64,000 bases of DNA from Agarivorans sp. Alg241-V36 (GCF_900537085.1 NZ_UNRE01000001.1:377163-441162); one strand, 5' to 3'. Shown: positions 9,427-18,794, counted from the first letter of the stretch. A program made the numbers and translations. The notes: a model not told the origin generated them from the letters alone.

Positions 9427-9516
9427 ATGGACATGAATCCTGTGGCTAGCGCAAAAAGACTAATGATTATGCAGTTTGTTATTTGGGGCAGTTTTATGCT
9501 GTTCATCATTTCTTAG
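9427..9516 (+). CDS. Possible 29-aa single-span membrane peptide
   Basis: The reading frame starts MDMNPVASAKRLMIM, is followed by a hydrophobic segment (QFVIWGSFMLFIIS) and ends with TAG. The short polar/basic N-terminus before one transmembrane helix gives an N-in small membrane protein layout. The upstream AGAGAG is only a weak ribosome site. It sits alone between the glyA terminator and the convergent ribbon-helix-helix gene. No family is recognised. Support is the sensible topology only, so it could be a chance frame. Confidence 0.4.
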   Translation: MDMNPVASAKRLMIMQFVIWGSFMLFIIS

Positions 9517-9526
9517 TTTGCGCGCA

Positions 9527-9859
9527 TTAAACAAAACCATTGGCAATGGACTTGCCTGAATCTGCTTGATTAAGCGAGGGCTTAGTTAATGCTAATCGCT
9601 TACCTTGATTAAGGTGGGTGGTGCAGGCCACTCTAAGTAAAGATGTAAAATTGCCTACCTTTTCATCTCGTTGTAATACCTCATGGTAAATTTGCGTTAA
9701 AAAGCCTGCCAAACTAAGGTTGGCCTCTTCGGCTATTTGTTCCAGTAGTTGCCAAAAAATAGCTTCTAAGCGAATACTGGTGACCACGCCATCTAAACGT
9801 ACAGAACGAGACTTTAATTCGAACAACTCTGCTTCGGTGCCAGAATAAATTTCACACAT
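9527..9859 (-). CDS. Ribbon-helix-helix domain protein (RHH_4 type)
   Basis: A 110-aa protein when started at the ATG at 9859, which has GGTGGA 7 nt upstream; another ATG 5 codons earlier has no ribosome site. The core SRSVRLDGVVTSIRLEAIFWQLLEQIAEE, followed by LSLAGFLTQIYHEV and NFTSLLRVACTTHL, is the pattern of the RHH_4 family of small putative DNA-binding proteins in proteobacteria. The beta-strand (VVTSIRLE) and two helices fit an Arc/MetJ fold. Targets are unknown. It lies just downstream of, and in the same direction as, the DJ-1/PfpI gene, 75 bp away, so co-transcription is possible. Confidence 0.72.
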   Translation of the reverse strand: MCEIYSGTEAELFELKSRSVRLDGVVTSIRLEAIFWQLLEQIAEEANLSLAGFLTQIYHEVLQRDEKVGNFTSLLRVACTTHLNQGKRLALTKPSLNQADSGKSIANGFV

Positions 9860-9933
9860 AGCCAAATCCACCATGATTAAACCGAAGTCTAATCATGGTA
9901 TATAAAGTCAACTTTTGCCGTTTCACTTTGGTA

Positions 9934-10494
9934 TTAAGCCAATAACTTATTAAATTGAGCCAGCCATTGTGGGTGGGCAGGCCAAGCTGGAGCGGTGACC
10001 AAGTTTCCATCGGTGACGGCTTGGTCAACGGCAATATCGGCATAATCGCCGCCAGCAGCGGTAACCTCAGGGGCGCAAGCCGGATAGGCAGAAATCTGTC
10101 TCCCAGAGGCAATACCTGCCGCTGTTAATAGCTGCGCGCCATGGCAAATTGCCGCTATAGGCAGTTGTTTATCGGCAAAGGCTTTAATTATTTCTAAGAC
10201 CTTAGCGTTTAAGCGCAAGTATTCCGGAGCACGCCCGCCAGGCAGTAATAGAGCGTCAAATTCATCGGTGTCAATGTCAGCAAAACTGCCATTTAAGGTG
10301 AAGTTGTGCCCTGGCTTTTCGGTATAGGTTTGGTCGCCTTCAAAGTCGTGAATAGCGGTTTTAATTTGTTCACCACTACGTTTTTCTGGGCAGGTGGCGA
10401 TTACTTCATGACCAACCATTTGCAGTGCCTGAAAGGGCACCATTAATTCGTAATCTTCTACAAAGTCACCTGCAATAATCAGTACCTTCGCCAT
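9934..10494 (-). CDS. DJ-1/PfpI family protein
   Basis: A 186-aa cytosolic protein of the class I glutamine amidotransferase-like fold. The nucleophile elbow is [10 protein letters not shown] with Cys117-His118; [10 protein letters not shown] near the N-terminus supplies the acidic residue and [13 protein letters not shown] the oxyanion loop. Family members act as stress-linked deglycases, glyoxalases or peptidases, and the sequence alone does not say which. It resembles the PfpI/YhbO branch more than the YajL branch. The start ATG is preceded by AAGGAAT. It is divergent from nrdR across a 353-bp gap. Confidence 0.88.
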   Translation of the reverse strand: MAKVLIIAGDFVEDYELMVPFQALQMVGHEVIATCPEKRSGEQIKTAIHDFEGDQTYTEKPGHNFTLNGSFADIDTDEFDALLLPGGRAPEYLRLNAKVLEIIKAFADKQLPIAAICHGAQLLTAAGIASGRQISAYPACAPEVTAAGGDYADIAVDQAVTDGNLVTAPAWPAHPQWLAQFNKLLA

Positions 10495-10847
10495 GATGTA
10501 TTCCTTAACAAGTTGTTTACATTTTTGCTTCAGCCTAACTTGAGTGGGAAGTTAAGCGGTAGTAATTGGTTACTACGTAAGCACTGTATGCTTGTGTAAT
10601 ATCGTTAACTTTAGGCTAATCAGTCGCTTAATAAGCTAGGGGCTAAAGGGGAGGTATTTGGTGTGTTGGCTAAAGTGAGAGCTAATCCTCATTTTCCTCT
10701 CGTCACTAGCTTGGCGCTATTCTCTGTGGCCAAGACCCTATTCATTCAAAGGAATTATCGGTATTTTCGATAGTTACGCTTTAGCTAACCTGTACCTCTG
10801 GCGGTTTAGCAGATAAAATTGCCGGATATTCGAATAAGGGATCTCCC
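10495..10847. other. Intergenic region between the DJ-1/PfpI gene and nrdR
   Basis: This 353-bp gap must hold divergent promoters. I find no small ORF with a good ribosome site, no clear hairpin with a U-tract and no recognisable operator. In particular I do not see an NrdR-box pair. Confidence 0.6.
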
Positions 10848-11297
10848 ATGCATTGTCCATTTTGTTCTGCTCATGAAACTAAGGTTATTGACTCGCGTTT
10901 GGTTGCCGATGGCCACCAAGTAAGAAGGCGTCGTGAATGCTTAGAATGCCATGAGCGCTTTACCTCTTTTGAGCTGGCCGAACTGGTTATGCCAAGAGTG
11001 ATTAAAGGCAACGGCATTAGGGAACCCTTTAACGAAGAGAAAATGCGTGCAGGCATGATGCGCGCATTAGAAAAACGTCCGGTGAGTGTTGATCAAGTAG
11101 AGCAAGCGGTTAATAAAATTAAGTCGCAATTACGGGCCACCGGCGAGCGCGAAGTCGCCACTAAGTTCATTGGAAAAATTGTTATGGAGCAATTGATTGG
11201 CTTAGATAAAGTGGCCTATGTGCGCTTTGCTTCGGTTTATCACTCCTTTGAAGATATCAAAGAATTTAGCGATGAAATTGCTAAGTTGGAAAAGTAA
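10848..11297 (+). CDS. nrdR: Transcriptional repressor NrdR
   Basis: 149 aa, exactly the E. coli length. The N-terminal zinc ribbon uses Cys3/Cys6 (CPFC) and Cys31/Cys34 (CLEC), followed by the ATP-cone domain (about 49-139; [16 protein letters not shown]). NrdR senses ATP/dATP and represses ribonucleotide reductase operons. It is the first gene of the riboflavin cluster; its stop codon directly abuts the GTG of ribD with no gap, implying coupled translation. This nrdR-ribD linkage is widespread in gammaproteobacteria. Confidence 0.97.
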   Translation: MHCPFCSAHETKVIDSRLVADGHQVRRRRECLECHERFTSFELAELVMPRVIKGNGIREPFNEEKMRAGMMRALEKRPVSVDQVEQAVNKIKSQLRATGEREVATKFIGKIVMEQLIGLDKVAYVRFASVYHSFEDIKEFSDEIAKLEK

Positions 11298-12431
11298 GTG
11301 AGCTTTAGTATTCAAGACTGCCAGTTTATGGCAAAAGCCATTGCTCTTGCTAAGCGTGGAAGGTATACCACGGCACCCAACCCTAATGTGGGTTGTGTAT
11401 TAGTAAAAGACGGTCAAGTTATCGGTGAAGGTTTTCACCGAAAAGCCGGTGAAGGGCATGCCGAAGTAAATGCGGTGGCAGACGCCAAGCAAGGCGGTTT
11501 TAGTTTAAAAGGGGCGACCTGTTATGTCACCCTTGAACCCTGTAGTCATGTAGGCAGAACACCAGCTTGCGCCACCATGTTAGTCGAGCTGCAAGTGGCC
11601 GAAGTGGTTATCGCTATGGTTGATCCTAACCCTCAAGTGGCTGGGCGTGGCATAAAGCGTCTTGAAGAGGCTGGAATTAAGGTTCGAACAGGCCTTATGG
11701 AACAGGCCGCGCGCGCACTTAACCCAGGCTTTCTCAGCCGTGTAGAGCGTAAGCGTCCTTTTGTGCGCTTAAAACTTGCTGGCTCTATTGATGCTAAAAC
11801 AGCCTTGGCTAATGGTGAAAGTAAGTGGATTACCTCTGCTCAGTCTCGCAGTGATGTGCAAAGAGAACGAGCAGCCAGCCATGCTATTTTATCTACCGCT
11901 ACTACGGTTATTCGTGATAACGCTAAGCTAAACGTTAGGTTTAATGAACTTGCTAGCCTTGCTACTCAGCTAGATGAAGCAAGTCTTCGCCAGCCGCTAC
12001 GGGTGATCATTGACCGTAAACAGCGTCTTGCTGAAGCCGCTCAAGACCTTAATATTTTTAAACATAGTGAGTCACTGTGGCTGGCTGGTCATCGGCCGCA
12101 AGCGCAATTGCCAGCTGCAAAACAGCTGGTGATTGAAGATACGCCGAGCTTTTTGCAGCAATTAATGCAGCAACTGGCTGAAGCTGAAGTCAATGATATT
12201 TGGGTTGAGGCTGGGGCTAACTTTGCTGCGGCGCTAATTCAAGCCAACTTAGTTGATCAACTTATTTGTTATCAAGCAGGTTTGTTGATGGGAGCCGATG
12301 CTCATAGTTTGGTGGGCCTAGAGGGTTATCAGTCAATGGATGCCTTAAATTCTTGGCAATGCCTTGAAACTCGCCGTATTGGCCCCGACATTAAAACTAT
12401 CTGGATCCCCCAAGCACAGGGCACACATTAA
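11298..12431 (+). CDS. ribD: Bifunctional riboflavin deaminase/reductase RibD
   Basis: 377 aa. The N-terminal deaminase domain (1-about 145) has zinc ligands His54 with Glu56 (HAE), Cys82 and Cys91 (PCSHVGRTPAC). The C-terminal reductase domain (about 150-365; RPFVRLKLAGSIDAKTAL) uses NADPH. Together they convert the GTP cyclohydrolase II product to 5-amino-6-ribitylamino-uracil phosphate. The start is GTG immediately after the nrdR stop, and the end overlaps ribE as TAATG. It is the second gene of an operon running at least through ribE. Confidence 0.97.
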   Translation: MSFSIQDCQFMAKAIALAKRGRYTTAPNPNVGCVLVKDGQVIGEGFHRKAGEGHAEVNAVADAKQGGFSLKGATCYVTLEPCSHVGRTPACATMLVELQVAEVVIAMVDPNPQVAGRGIKRLEEAGIKVRTGLMEQAARALNPGFLSRVERKRPFVRLKLAGSIDAKTALANGESKWITSAQSRSDVQRERAASHAILSTATTVIRDNAKLNVRFNELASLATQLDEASLRQPLRVIIDRKQRLAEAAQDLNIFKHSESLWLAGHRPQAQLPAAKQLVIEDTPSFLQQLMQQLAEAEVNDIWVEAGANFAAALIQANLVDQLICYQAGLLMGADAHSLVGLEGYQSMDALNSWQCLETRRIGPDIKTIWIPQAQGTH

Positions 12432-13087
12432 TGTTTACTGGAATAATTGAAGCCCTAGGCAAAATTTCTCGCATTGAAAAACGCAGTGGCGACGTGCGAT
12501 TAAACATCGCCACTGTCGACTTAGATATGTCAGATGTAAGGCTTGGCGATAGTATCGCGGTAAACGGTATATGCTTAACTGTGGTCGATTTCAGCGCGGA
12601 ACACTTTTGCGCTGATGTATCCACCGAGACTTTAAGTTTAACTTCGCTGGCTAAATGTAAGCAGGGCGACAAAGTGAACTTAGAAAAAGCGATGTTAGCC
12701 ACTAATCGATTTGGTGGCCATATTGTCAGTGGCCATGTTGATGGCTTAGCCGAAGTTGTCAGCATTAGTCCAAGTGCTCGGGCGATTAATATCTGGCTAA
12801 AGGTTCCCCATGATCTAGCACGTTACATTGCGCATAAAGGATCGATAACCGTAGATGGAATTAGCTTAACGGTGAATGAAGTACAACAGCAACAGCTACG
12901 TTTAACCATTATTCCCCATACAGCCGAGCAAACAACCATTGGCGCTTGGGCTCCGGGGCAAAAAATTAACGTAGAAGTTGATGTGATTGCTCGCTATGTA
13001 GAGCGTTTAATCGGCTATGCTGATGAGAACACTAACGATTCAAAAATAAATACTGCATTTTTGGCACAGCACGGCTTTTTAAAGTAG
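12431..13087 (+). CDS. ribE: Riboflavin synthase, alpha subunit
   Basis: 218 aa with two tandem lumazine-binding repeats. Repeat 1 begins MFTGIIEALGKI and repeat 2 begins near residue 98 (FGGHIVSGHVDGLAEVVSI). It dismutates two 6,7-dimethyl-8-ribityllumazine molecules to riboflavin. The ATG shares one base with the ribD stop. The N-terminal MFTGIIE, essential for trimer activity in the family, is intact. Called ribC in E. coli naming. Confidence 0.96.
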   Translation: MFTGIIEALGKISRIEKRSGDVRLNIATVDLDMSDVRLGDSIAVNGICLTVVDFSAEHFCADVSTETLSLTSLAKCKQGDKVNLEKAMLATNRFGGHIVSGHVDGLAEVVSISPSARAINIWLKVPHDLARYIAHKGSITVDGISLTVNEVQQQQLRLTIIPHTAEQTTIGAWAPGQKINVEVDVIARYVERLIGYADENTNDSKINTAFLAQHGFLK

Positions 13088-13151
13088 CTGCGTAATAAAG
13101 ATGCTCTATTAACAATAAATACTCTCCCTCAAAGGTAATAAAGGTTTTGCT

Positions 13152-14264
13152 ATGTCACTAAGCAGTATCGAAGAAATTATTGAAGATTTACGCCATGGTA
13201 AAATGGTGGTGTTAATGGATGACGAAGATCGCGAGAACGAAGGTGATTTGATCATGGCTGCCGACATGGTAACGCCAGAGGCCATTAACTTCATGGCTAC
13301 CTATGGTCGTGGATTGATTTGTTTGCCAATGACTAAACAGCGCTGCCAACAACTTAAGTTGCCGCTGATGGTTGACGTAAATACCGAGCAGTTTGCCACT
13401 AACTTCACGGTATCTATCGAGGCTGCTCAAGGAGTGACCACCGGTATTTCTGCAGCCGACCGTTCGCGCACGGTTCAAGCTGCGGTAGCACGTGATGCAA
13501 AACCTAGCGACATTGTAATGCCTGGCCATATTTTCCCTTTAATGGCGCAAGAAGGCGGCGTATTAACCCGCGCAGGTCACACCGAAGCGGGAACCGATCT
13601 AGCCCGTTTAGCAGGACGAGAGCCGGCAGCAGTGATTGTTGAGATCCTTAATCAAGACGGCACCATGGCACGGCGCCCCGATCTCGAAGTATTTTGTAAA
13701 GAACACGACTTAAAGATGGGCACTATTGCCGATCTCATCGAATACCGTAATAACAACGAAACTACTATTGAACGCGTGGCAGAATGTAAAATGCCAAGTC
13801 GCCATGGTGATTTCAAGCTGATTACCTACCGCGATACCATCGATGAAAAAGTGCACTTTGTTATGCAAGCGGGTGAGATTAAAGAAGATGAAGCCACTTT
13901 AGTGCGCGTGCACTTGCACAATACCTTTAGTGATTTATTAGGCAGTGATCGAGCTGGAAAAATGAGCTGGCCACTAGACAAGGCCTTAGGAAAAATTGCT
14001 CAAGAAAATGGTGTGTTGGTATTGCTTAGCACTGATGACAAAGCCGATAACTTGATTGACCAAGTTAAGGCCTTTGCATTGCAAGATCGTGGTGAAACCC
14101 CAGCACAAAAACAAGCACAAAGCGCTTCACGTACCGTGGGTGTGGGCTCGCAAATATTAGCCGATTTGGGCGTGAGTAAAATGCGTTTGTTAAGTTCGCC
14201 TAAACGCTACCACGCTTTATCGGGCTTTGGTTTAGAAGTGGTTGAGTACATCGACCAAGAATAA
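13152..14264 (+). CDS. ribB: 3,4-dihydroxy-2-butanone-4-phosphate synthase with degenerate GTP cyclohydrolase II-like domain (RibBX)
   Basis: 370 aa. The first 200 residues are a complete DHBP synthase: [15 protein letters not shown] acidic loop, [14 protein letters not shown] and [16 protein letters not shown]. It makes the four-carbon unit for lumazine from ribulose 5-phosphate. The C-terminal 165 residues align in shape with GTP cyclohydrolase II, but the zinc-site segment reads [14 protein letters not shown] with no cysteine, and the catalytic YHRQEGR segment is replaced by [10 protein letters not shown]. That domain should be catalytically dead, so a separate RibA is needed elsewhere. 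This matches the RibBX class known in Shewanella and Vibrio relatives. It lies 64 bp after ribE. Confidence 0.93.
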   Translation: MSLSSIEEIIEDLRHGKMVVLMDDEDRENEGDLIMAADMVTPEAINFMATYGRGLICLPMTKQRCQQLKLPLMVDVNTEQFATNFTVSIEAAQGVTTGISAADRSRTVQAAVARDAKPSDIVMPGHIFPLMAQEGGVLTRAGHTEAGTDLARLAGREPAAVIVEILNQDGTMARRPDLEVFCKEHDLKMGTIADLIEYRNNNETTIERVAECKMPSRHGDFKLITYRDTIDEKVHFVMQAGEIKEDEATLVRVHLHNTFSDLLGSDRAGKMSWPLDKALGKIAQENGVLVLLSTDDKADNLIDQVKAFALQDRGETPAQKQAQSASRTVGVGSQILADLGVSKMRLLSSPKRYHALSGFGLEVVEYIDQE

Positions 14265-14367
14265 TTCCTGTATTAGTTGTAAATAATTTTATTAAGGGCC
14301 TAGCTGATTAGTTGTGCTAGAATAGCGCGATTTTTTTGATGGACTCAAAGAAAAGGCAGAATTAAGT

Positions 14368-14838
14368 ATGAAAGTAATTGAAGCAAATTTAGCTACACCA
14401 AACGCTAAAGTGGCTATTGTTATCGCTCGTTTTAACAGCTTTATTAATGAAAGCTTGTTATCTGGCGCTGTGGATACCCTGACTCGCCAAGGCGGAATTA
14501 GCGATGACAACATTACTGTTGTTCGTGTGCCGGGTGCAGTAGAAATTCCACTGGCTGCTAAACGCATTGCAGCAAGCAAAAAGTACGATGCTATTATTGC
14601 TTTAGGTACGGTAATTCGTGGTGGAACTTACCACTTTGAATTAGTGGCTAACGAATGCCACAAAGGTTTAGCGCAAGTTATGATGGAATTTGATATTCCA
14701 GTTACCTTTGGCGTGCTTACTACTGAGTCTATCGAGCAAGCGATTGAACGCGCTGGCACTAAAATGGGTAATAAAGGTACCGAAGCTGCCCTAAGCGCTT
14801 TGGAAATGATCAACTTAGTTGATCAGATAGAAGTTTAA
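14368..14838 (+). CDS. ribH: 6,7-dimethyl-8-ribityllumazine synthase
   Basis: 156 aa, the E. coli length. It condenses the RibB product with the ribityl-pyrimidine to lumazine, and the family forms 60-mer capsids or pentamers. The active-site segments [40 protein letters not shown] and the catalytic His in [14 protein letters not shown] are all present. A 103-bp gap after ribB allows its own promoter. nusB follows after 15 bp, the common gammaproteobacterial arrangement. Confidence 0.97.
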   Translation: MKVIEANLATPNAKVAIVIARFNSFINESLLSGAVDTLTRQGGISDDNITVVRVPGAVEIPLAAKRIAASKKYDAIIALGTVIRGGTYHFELVANECHKGLAQVMMEFDIPVTFGVLTTESIEQAIERAGTKMGNKGTEAALSALEMINLVDQIEV

Positions 14839-14853
14839 TTTGAGGAATTCTCT

Positions 14854-15270
14854 GTGAAACCAGCTGCACGTCGTAAAGCTAGGCAATTTGCTACTCAAGC
14901 AATTTATCAATGGCAGGTGACCAAGGACAGCGTTGCTAACATCGAACATCAGTTCTTAACCGAACAAGATATGAGTAAGGCCGATGTTCCGTATTTTTCT
15001 ACTCTGCTATCTGGCGTAGTAGCAAATAGCGAAAAGCTAGATCAAGCGATGAGCTCTTCGCTTTCTCGTAAGTTAGAAGAGTTAGATATTGTTGAACACG
15101 CAATTTTATTGATTGGTGTTTACGAGCTGTTAATGGTGAGCGATGTGCCACCTAAAGTTGTGATTAACGAAGCGATTGAATTAGCTAAGTCATTCGCCGC
15201 TGAAGATAGCCACAAGTTTGTTAATGGCGTGCTAGATAAAGTACTACGTTTACAGCAGTTTAAGTCTTAG
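14854..15270 (+). CDS. nusB: Transcription antitermination factor NusB
   Basis: 138 aa, all-helical. The start is a GTG at 14854 with GAGGAATTCT in front. The conserved opening [20 protein letters not shown] carries the basic patch that binds boxA RNA with NusE (S10) in rRNA antitermination; the C-terminal [22 protein letters not shown] is the family hallmark. It lies between ribH and thiL, only 4 bp from the latter, so the three genes are likely co-transcribed. Confidence 0.97.
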   Translation: MKPAARRKARQFATQAIYQWQVTKDSVANIEHQFLTEQDMSKADVPYFSTLLSGVVANSEKLDQAMSSSLSRKLEELDIVEHAILLIGVYELLMVSDVPPKVVINEAIELAKSFAAEDSHKFVNGVLDKVLRLQQFKS

Positions 15271-15274
15271 TTAC

Positions 15275-16252
15275 ATGTCATCTCAGCCTCCTTTGGGTGA
15301 ATTTGATATCATCGAAAAGTTTTTCCAGCGCAGTGCTTCACGCCCCGATGTATTACTCGGTGTCGGCGATGACGCAGCGCTGGTAACGATTCCCGAGAAT
15401 AACCAGATCGCTATTTCTACCGACACTTTGGTAGAAGGTGTACACTTTTTCTCTGATATCCCACCTCGCGCGCTTGGTCATAAAGCACTTGCGGTTAATT
15501 TAAGTGACATGGCTGCCATGGGCGCAGAGCCGCGTTGGGTGACCTTAGCGATCACCTTACCGGAAATTGACGAAGCATGGCTAGCCCAATTCAGCAAAGG
15601 CTTTTATGACTTAGCTGAATACTTCAATGTAGCGTTAATTGGTGGCGACACCACTAAAGGCCCCTTAAGTATTACCGTAACGGTTCATGGCGTTGTACCT
15701 AACGGCAAAGCCTTGCGTCGCGATGGGGCCAAGCCAGGTGACTGGGTATATGTGACTGGCAATATTGGTGACTCTGGCCTTGCGCTGGCACACCTTCAAA
15801 ACAAAATCAGCTTAAGCCCTCAGCAGTTAGAGCTAAGTTTAAAGCAGCATTATTACCCACAACCTCGGGTGCTTGCTGGCTATGGCTTACGTGACATAGC
15901 CTCTGCAACCATTGATATTTCAGACGGTTTATACAACGACTTACAGCATATCCTCAGAAAGAGTCATTGCTCGGCGACCCTAAAGCTAGACAATCTGCCG
16001 TTGTCAGAAACCATGAACGAGGCGGTGGGTGTGGACCAAAGTATCGCGCTAGCCTTAAATGGCGGCGAGGATTACGAGCTGTGCTTTACCGTACCAGAAT
16101 CTAATAAAGGTTCGGTGGATACGTCTTTATCTTATAGTGGTGTGCCTTATACCTGTATTGGGCAACTAGCGCCTGGCCATGGCGAGATAAAGCTAAAATA
16201 TCAGGATAAACCTTATCAAATCGAACCCACCGGTTGGGATCACTTCAATTAG
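15275..16252 (+). CDS. thiL: Thiamine-monophosphate kinase
   Basis: 325 aa of the PurM/ThiL fold. The N-terminal ATP/Mg site reads GVGDDAALV, followed by STDTLVEGVHF, AVNLSDMAAMGAEPRW and GGDTTKGPLSITV; later DISDGLYNDL and NGGEDYELCF. It phosphorylates thiamine phosphate to thiamine pyrophosphate, the cofactor needed by Dxs encoded about 8 kb away. Its gene lies 4 bp after nusB and 24 bp before pgpA. There is no TPP riboswitch, as expected for an operon-internal gene. Confidence 0.97.
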   Translation: MSSQPPLGEFDIIEKFFQRSASRPDVLLGVGDDAALVTIPENNQIAISTDTLVEGVHFFSDIPPRALGHKALAVNLSDMAAMGAEPRWVTLAITLPEIDEAWLAQFSKGFYDLAEYFNVALIGGDTTKGPLSITVTVHGVVPNGKALRRDGAKPGDWVYVTGNIGDSGLALAHLQNKISLSPQQLELSLKQHYYPQPRVLAGYGLRDIASATIDISDGLYNDLQHILRKSHCSATLKLDNLPLSETMNEAVGVDQSIALALNGGEDYELCFTVPESNKGSVDTSLSYSGVPYTCIGQLAPGHGEIKLKYQDKPYQIEPTGWDHFN

Positions 16253-16276
16253 TCCTAGCGAGTAGCGAGAACTGCA

Positions 16277-16756
16277 ATGGATAAAGCCTTAGCCAAATTA
16301 AGCTTACGTAACCCTCTTCACCTATGTGCACTTGGCTTAGGCAGTGGTTTGGCCCCCAAAGCGCCGGGCACTTTTGGCACCTTAGCAGCCATTCCTTTGT
16401 ATCTAATACTCGCACCATTGCCTATTTGGGCTTACGTGGCGGTATTAATCATAAGCTTTGTTTTTGGTGTTTGGTGCTGCCAAAAAGCCAGTGATGCGAT
16501 GGGGGTGCACGATCATGGCGCCATTGTATGGGATGAGTTTGTTGGTTATTGGATTACCATGTTTATGGTGCCGCTATCACCGCTTAATGTGCTGCTTGGT
16601 TTTGTGTTATTTCGCTTTTTCGACATATTGAAGCCTTGGCCAATCAAAGTTTTGGATAAAAAAGTTCACGGCGGCTTTGGTATAATGATAGATGACGTAT
16701 TAGCTGGCGTGTTTGCCGCAATATCGTTGCAAATTGTGCTGTTTGTCCTCGCTTAA
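16277..16756 (+). CDS. pgpA: Phosphatidylglycerophosphatase A
   Basis: 159-aa inner-membrane enzyme with hydrophobic segments near 45-67, 97-115 and 140-158. Family motifs: GLGSGLAPKAPGTFGTLAAIP, VWDEFVGYWI, FRFFDILKPWPI and GGFGIMIDDVLAGVFA. It dephosphorylates phosphatidylglycerol phosphate. It is the last gene of the nrdR-to-pgpA block, followed by a hairpin terminator at 16811. Confidence 0.95.
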   Translation: MDKALAKLSLRNPLHLCALGLGSGLAPKAPGTFGTLAAIPLYLILAPLPIWAYVAVLIISFVFGVWCCQKASDAMGVHDHGAIVWDEFVGYWITMFMVPLSPLNVLLGFVLFRFFDILKPWPIKVLDKKVHGGFGIMIDDVLAGVFAAISLQIVLFVLA

Positions 16757-17146
16757 CAGAGCATTCTCTCTGCTTGCCAAATTTGTTCTCCCCCAAATAT
16801 AGTTAAATCTGCTTATGCACCCTCTGCATAAGCTTATTCTTTATTGCATAAATATGACGATATATCGAATCCTTAATCACTATCACTATGTTCTGTGATT
16901 TTTGGATTATAAAATCCTGTTTATGCTATTTACAGTGGCAGATAAAAATACTAATTTATTACGGGCAAAAAGCGGATCAGGCTTGTTTAAGTCTTGCTCA
17001 GTTAACAATTGTTGCTTGTACAGCGACATTTGCTAGCGCAGGGTCTAGATTTATCAAGAACAATAATTATTAGTCTATTCGCAAACACACCGGAAATGCA
17101 GCCACAACGGTTGCATACATGACAAGATGTCACACGGAGAATCATA
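16757..17146. other. Intergenic region between pgpA and dppA
   Basis: This 390-bp gap holds the pgpA terminator hairpin (16811-16846) and then roughly 300 AT-rich bases that must contain the dppA promoter and leader. A 61-codon frame at 16888-17073 has no ribosome site and a composition unlike a protein, so I do not call it. No operator is recognised. Confidence 0.6.
16811..16846 (+). terminator. Terminator after pgpA
   Basis: A perfect 9-bp stem (GCTTATGCA / TGCATAAGC) with a CCCTC loop is followed by TTATTCTTTATT. The stem is AT-rich and the U-tract imperfect, so strength is uncertain. Confidence 0.6.
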
Positions 17147-18736
17147 ATGAAGAAAGGATTGGCGAAGCTGTCACTTGCACTTGTAGCTAGTGCGGTAGCT
17201 GTGGGCGTTCAAGCGCAAACATTTGTCTTCTGTTCAGAAGGCAGTCCAGAAGGTTTTAACCCAAGCTTATATACAGCGGGAACCACTTTTGATGCGTCTT
17301 CTAAGACCATCTTCAACCGTTTGGTTGAATTTGAAGTAGGCACAACCAATGTTGTTCCAGGTTTGGCAGAGTCTTGGGATGTTTCTGAAGATGGCCTAGA
17401 GTACACCTTTCATTTACGCAAAGGCGTAAAATTCCACAGTCAGAAGAAAGGGTTTAAACCTTCTCGCGAATTTAATGCTGACGACGTAGTGTTCACTTTT
17501 GAACGCCAAGATGACCCAGAGCATCCATACCATAAAATATCGGGTGGTTCTTACGAGTACTACAGCGGTATGGGTATGAACGACCTAGTAAAAGAAATCG
17601 TTAAAGTTGACGATTACACGGTTAAGTTTGTACTAAGCAAACCTGAAGCTCCATTTATTGCAAACATGGCGATGGACTTTGCTTCTATCTTCTCTGCTGA
17701 GCAGGCTGATGCAATGCTAGCTGCAGGTACTCCGGAGAAATTAGACTTAGACCCTGTGGGTACTGGTCCTTTCCAAAAAGTACAATACCAAAAAGATTCA
17801 ATTATTCGCTACGTAGGTAATGCAGATTACTGGCAAGGCGCGCCAAAAATTGACCGTTTGGTATTCTCAATTACACCTGATGCTTCTGTTCGTTACGCCA
17901 AGCTTAAAGCAGGCGAGTGTCATGTAATGCCTTATCCAAACCCGGCTGATGTTGAGCAAATGCAAAAAGATGCTGACATCAACCTTATGAGCCAAGAAGG
18001 CTTGAACGTAGGTTACTTGGCCTTTAATACCCAAAAAGCGCCATTTGATAACGTAAAAGTTCGTCAAGCGCTTAGCCTAGCGGTTAACAAGCAAGCGATT
18101 ATCGACGCAGTGTTCCAAGGCAGCGGTAAAATTGCTAAAAACCCAATTCCACCAACAATGTGGTCTTACAACGAAGATACCGTTGACTACCCATACGATC
18201 CGGTTAAAGCAAAAGCTTTACTGGCTGAAGCGGGTGTGACTGATCTTAAGACCAACATTTGGGCAATGCCTGTACAGCGTCCTTACAACCCTAACGCTCG
18301 TCGTATGGCGGAAGTGATTCAAGCTGACTGGGCAAAAGTAGGCGTACAAGCTGAAATCGTTAGCTACGAATGGGGTGAATACCTTAAGCGTTCTAAGCAA
18401 GGTGAGCACGATACCGTGTTACTTGGTTGGACTGGTGATAATGGTGACCCAGATAACTTCCTAAGCGTATTGCTAGGTTGTGATGCTGTTGGTGGTGGTA
18501 ACCGTGCTATGTGGTGTCATAAGCCATTTAACGACGTAATCATGAAAGCTAAGCAGATTTCTGTGCAAGCTGAACGTGCACCATTGTACGAAGAAGCACA
18601 GTTAATCTTTAAAGAACAAGCTCCGTGGGTAACTATTGCTCACTCAGTGGCTTACAAGCCAGTTCGTAAAGAAGTTCAAGGCTTCAAGATTGATCCATTA
18701 GGTGGTCACCACTTCTATGGCGTGTCGCTAAAATAA
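17147..18736 (+). CDS. dppA: Dipeptide ABC transporter periplasmic binding protein DppA
   Basis: 529 aa with a signal peptide cut after VGVQA, so periplasmic. It is a solute-binding family 5 protein very close to E. coli DppA over its whole length: FVFCSEGSPEGFNPSLYTAG, GGSYEYYSGMGM, AMDFASIFSAEQADAML, VMPYPNPADVEQM, WAMPVQRPYNPNARRMAE and WTGDNGDPDNFLSVLLGC. It binds dipeptides and, in E. coli, haem and 5-aminolevulinate. It is followed by a hairpin and then dppBCDF, so partial termination would give more binding protein than transporter. RBS GGAG lies before the ATG. Confidence 0.97.
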   Translation: MKKGLAKLSLALVASAVAVGVQAQTFVFCSEGSPEGFNPSLYTAGTTFDASSKTIFNRLVEFEVGTTNVVPGLAESWDVSEDGLEYTFHLRKGVKFHSQKKGFKPSREFNADDVVFTFERQDDPEHPYHKISGGSYEYYSGMGMNDLVKEIVKVDDYTVKFVLSKPEAPFIANMAMDFASIFSAEQADAMLAAGTPEKLDLDPVGTGPFQKVQYQKDSIIRYVGNADYWQGAPKIDRLVFSITPDASVRYAKLKAGECHVMPYPNPADVEQMQKDADINLMSQEGLNVGYLAFNTQKAPFDNVKVRQALSLAVNKQAIIDAVFQGSGKIAKNPIPPTMWSYNEDTVDYPYDPVKAKALLAEAGVTDLKTNIWAMPVQRPYNPNARRMAEVIQADWAKVGVQAEIVSYEWGEYLKRSKQGEHDTVLLGWTGDNGDPDNFLSVLLGCDAVGGGNRAMWCHKPFNDVIMKAKQISVQAERAPLYEEAQLIFKEQAPWVTIAHSVAYKPVRKEVQGFKIDPLGGHHFYGVSLK

Positions 18737-18745
18737 ACATACTTA

Positions 18746-18768
18746 AGGGGCTGGCAACAGCCCCTTTC
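18746..18768 (+). terminator. Intercistronic hairpin between dppA and dppB
   Basis: GGGGCTG-GCAA-CAGCCCC is a GC-rich 7-bp stem with a GNRA-type tetraloop and only a short T3 tail. It suits a partial terminator or mRNA 3'-end stabiliser that raises the DppA:DppBCDF ratio. Confidence 0.7.
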
Positions 18769-18794
18769 CTTCCTTCAGACACAGAGCTGTAGTT

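Noticed and set aside
13088-13151. FMN riboswitch before ribB
   Set aside because: The gap is only 64 bp and shows none of the conserved RFN elements; expression is probably through the operon.
16888-17073. 61-codon frame upstream of dppA
   Set aside because: No Shine-Dalgarno, odd composition and position within the expected dpp promoter/leader.
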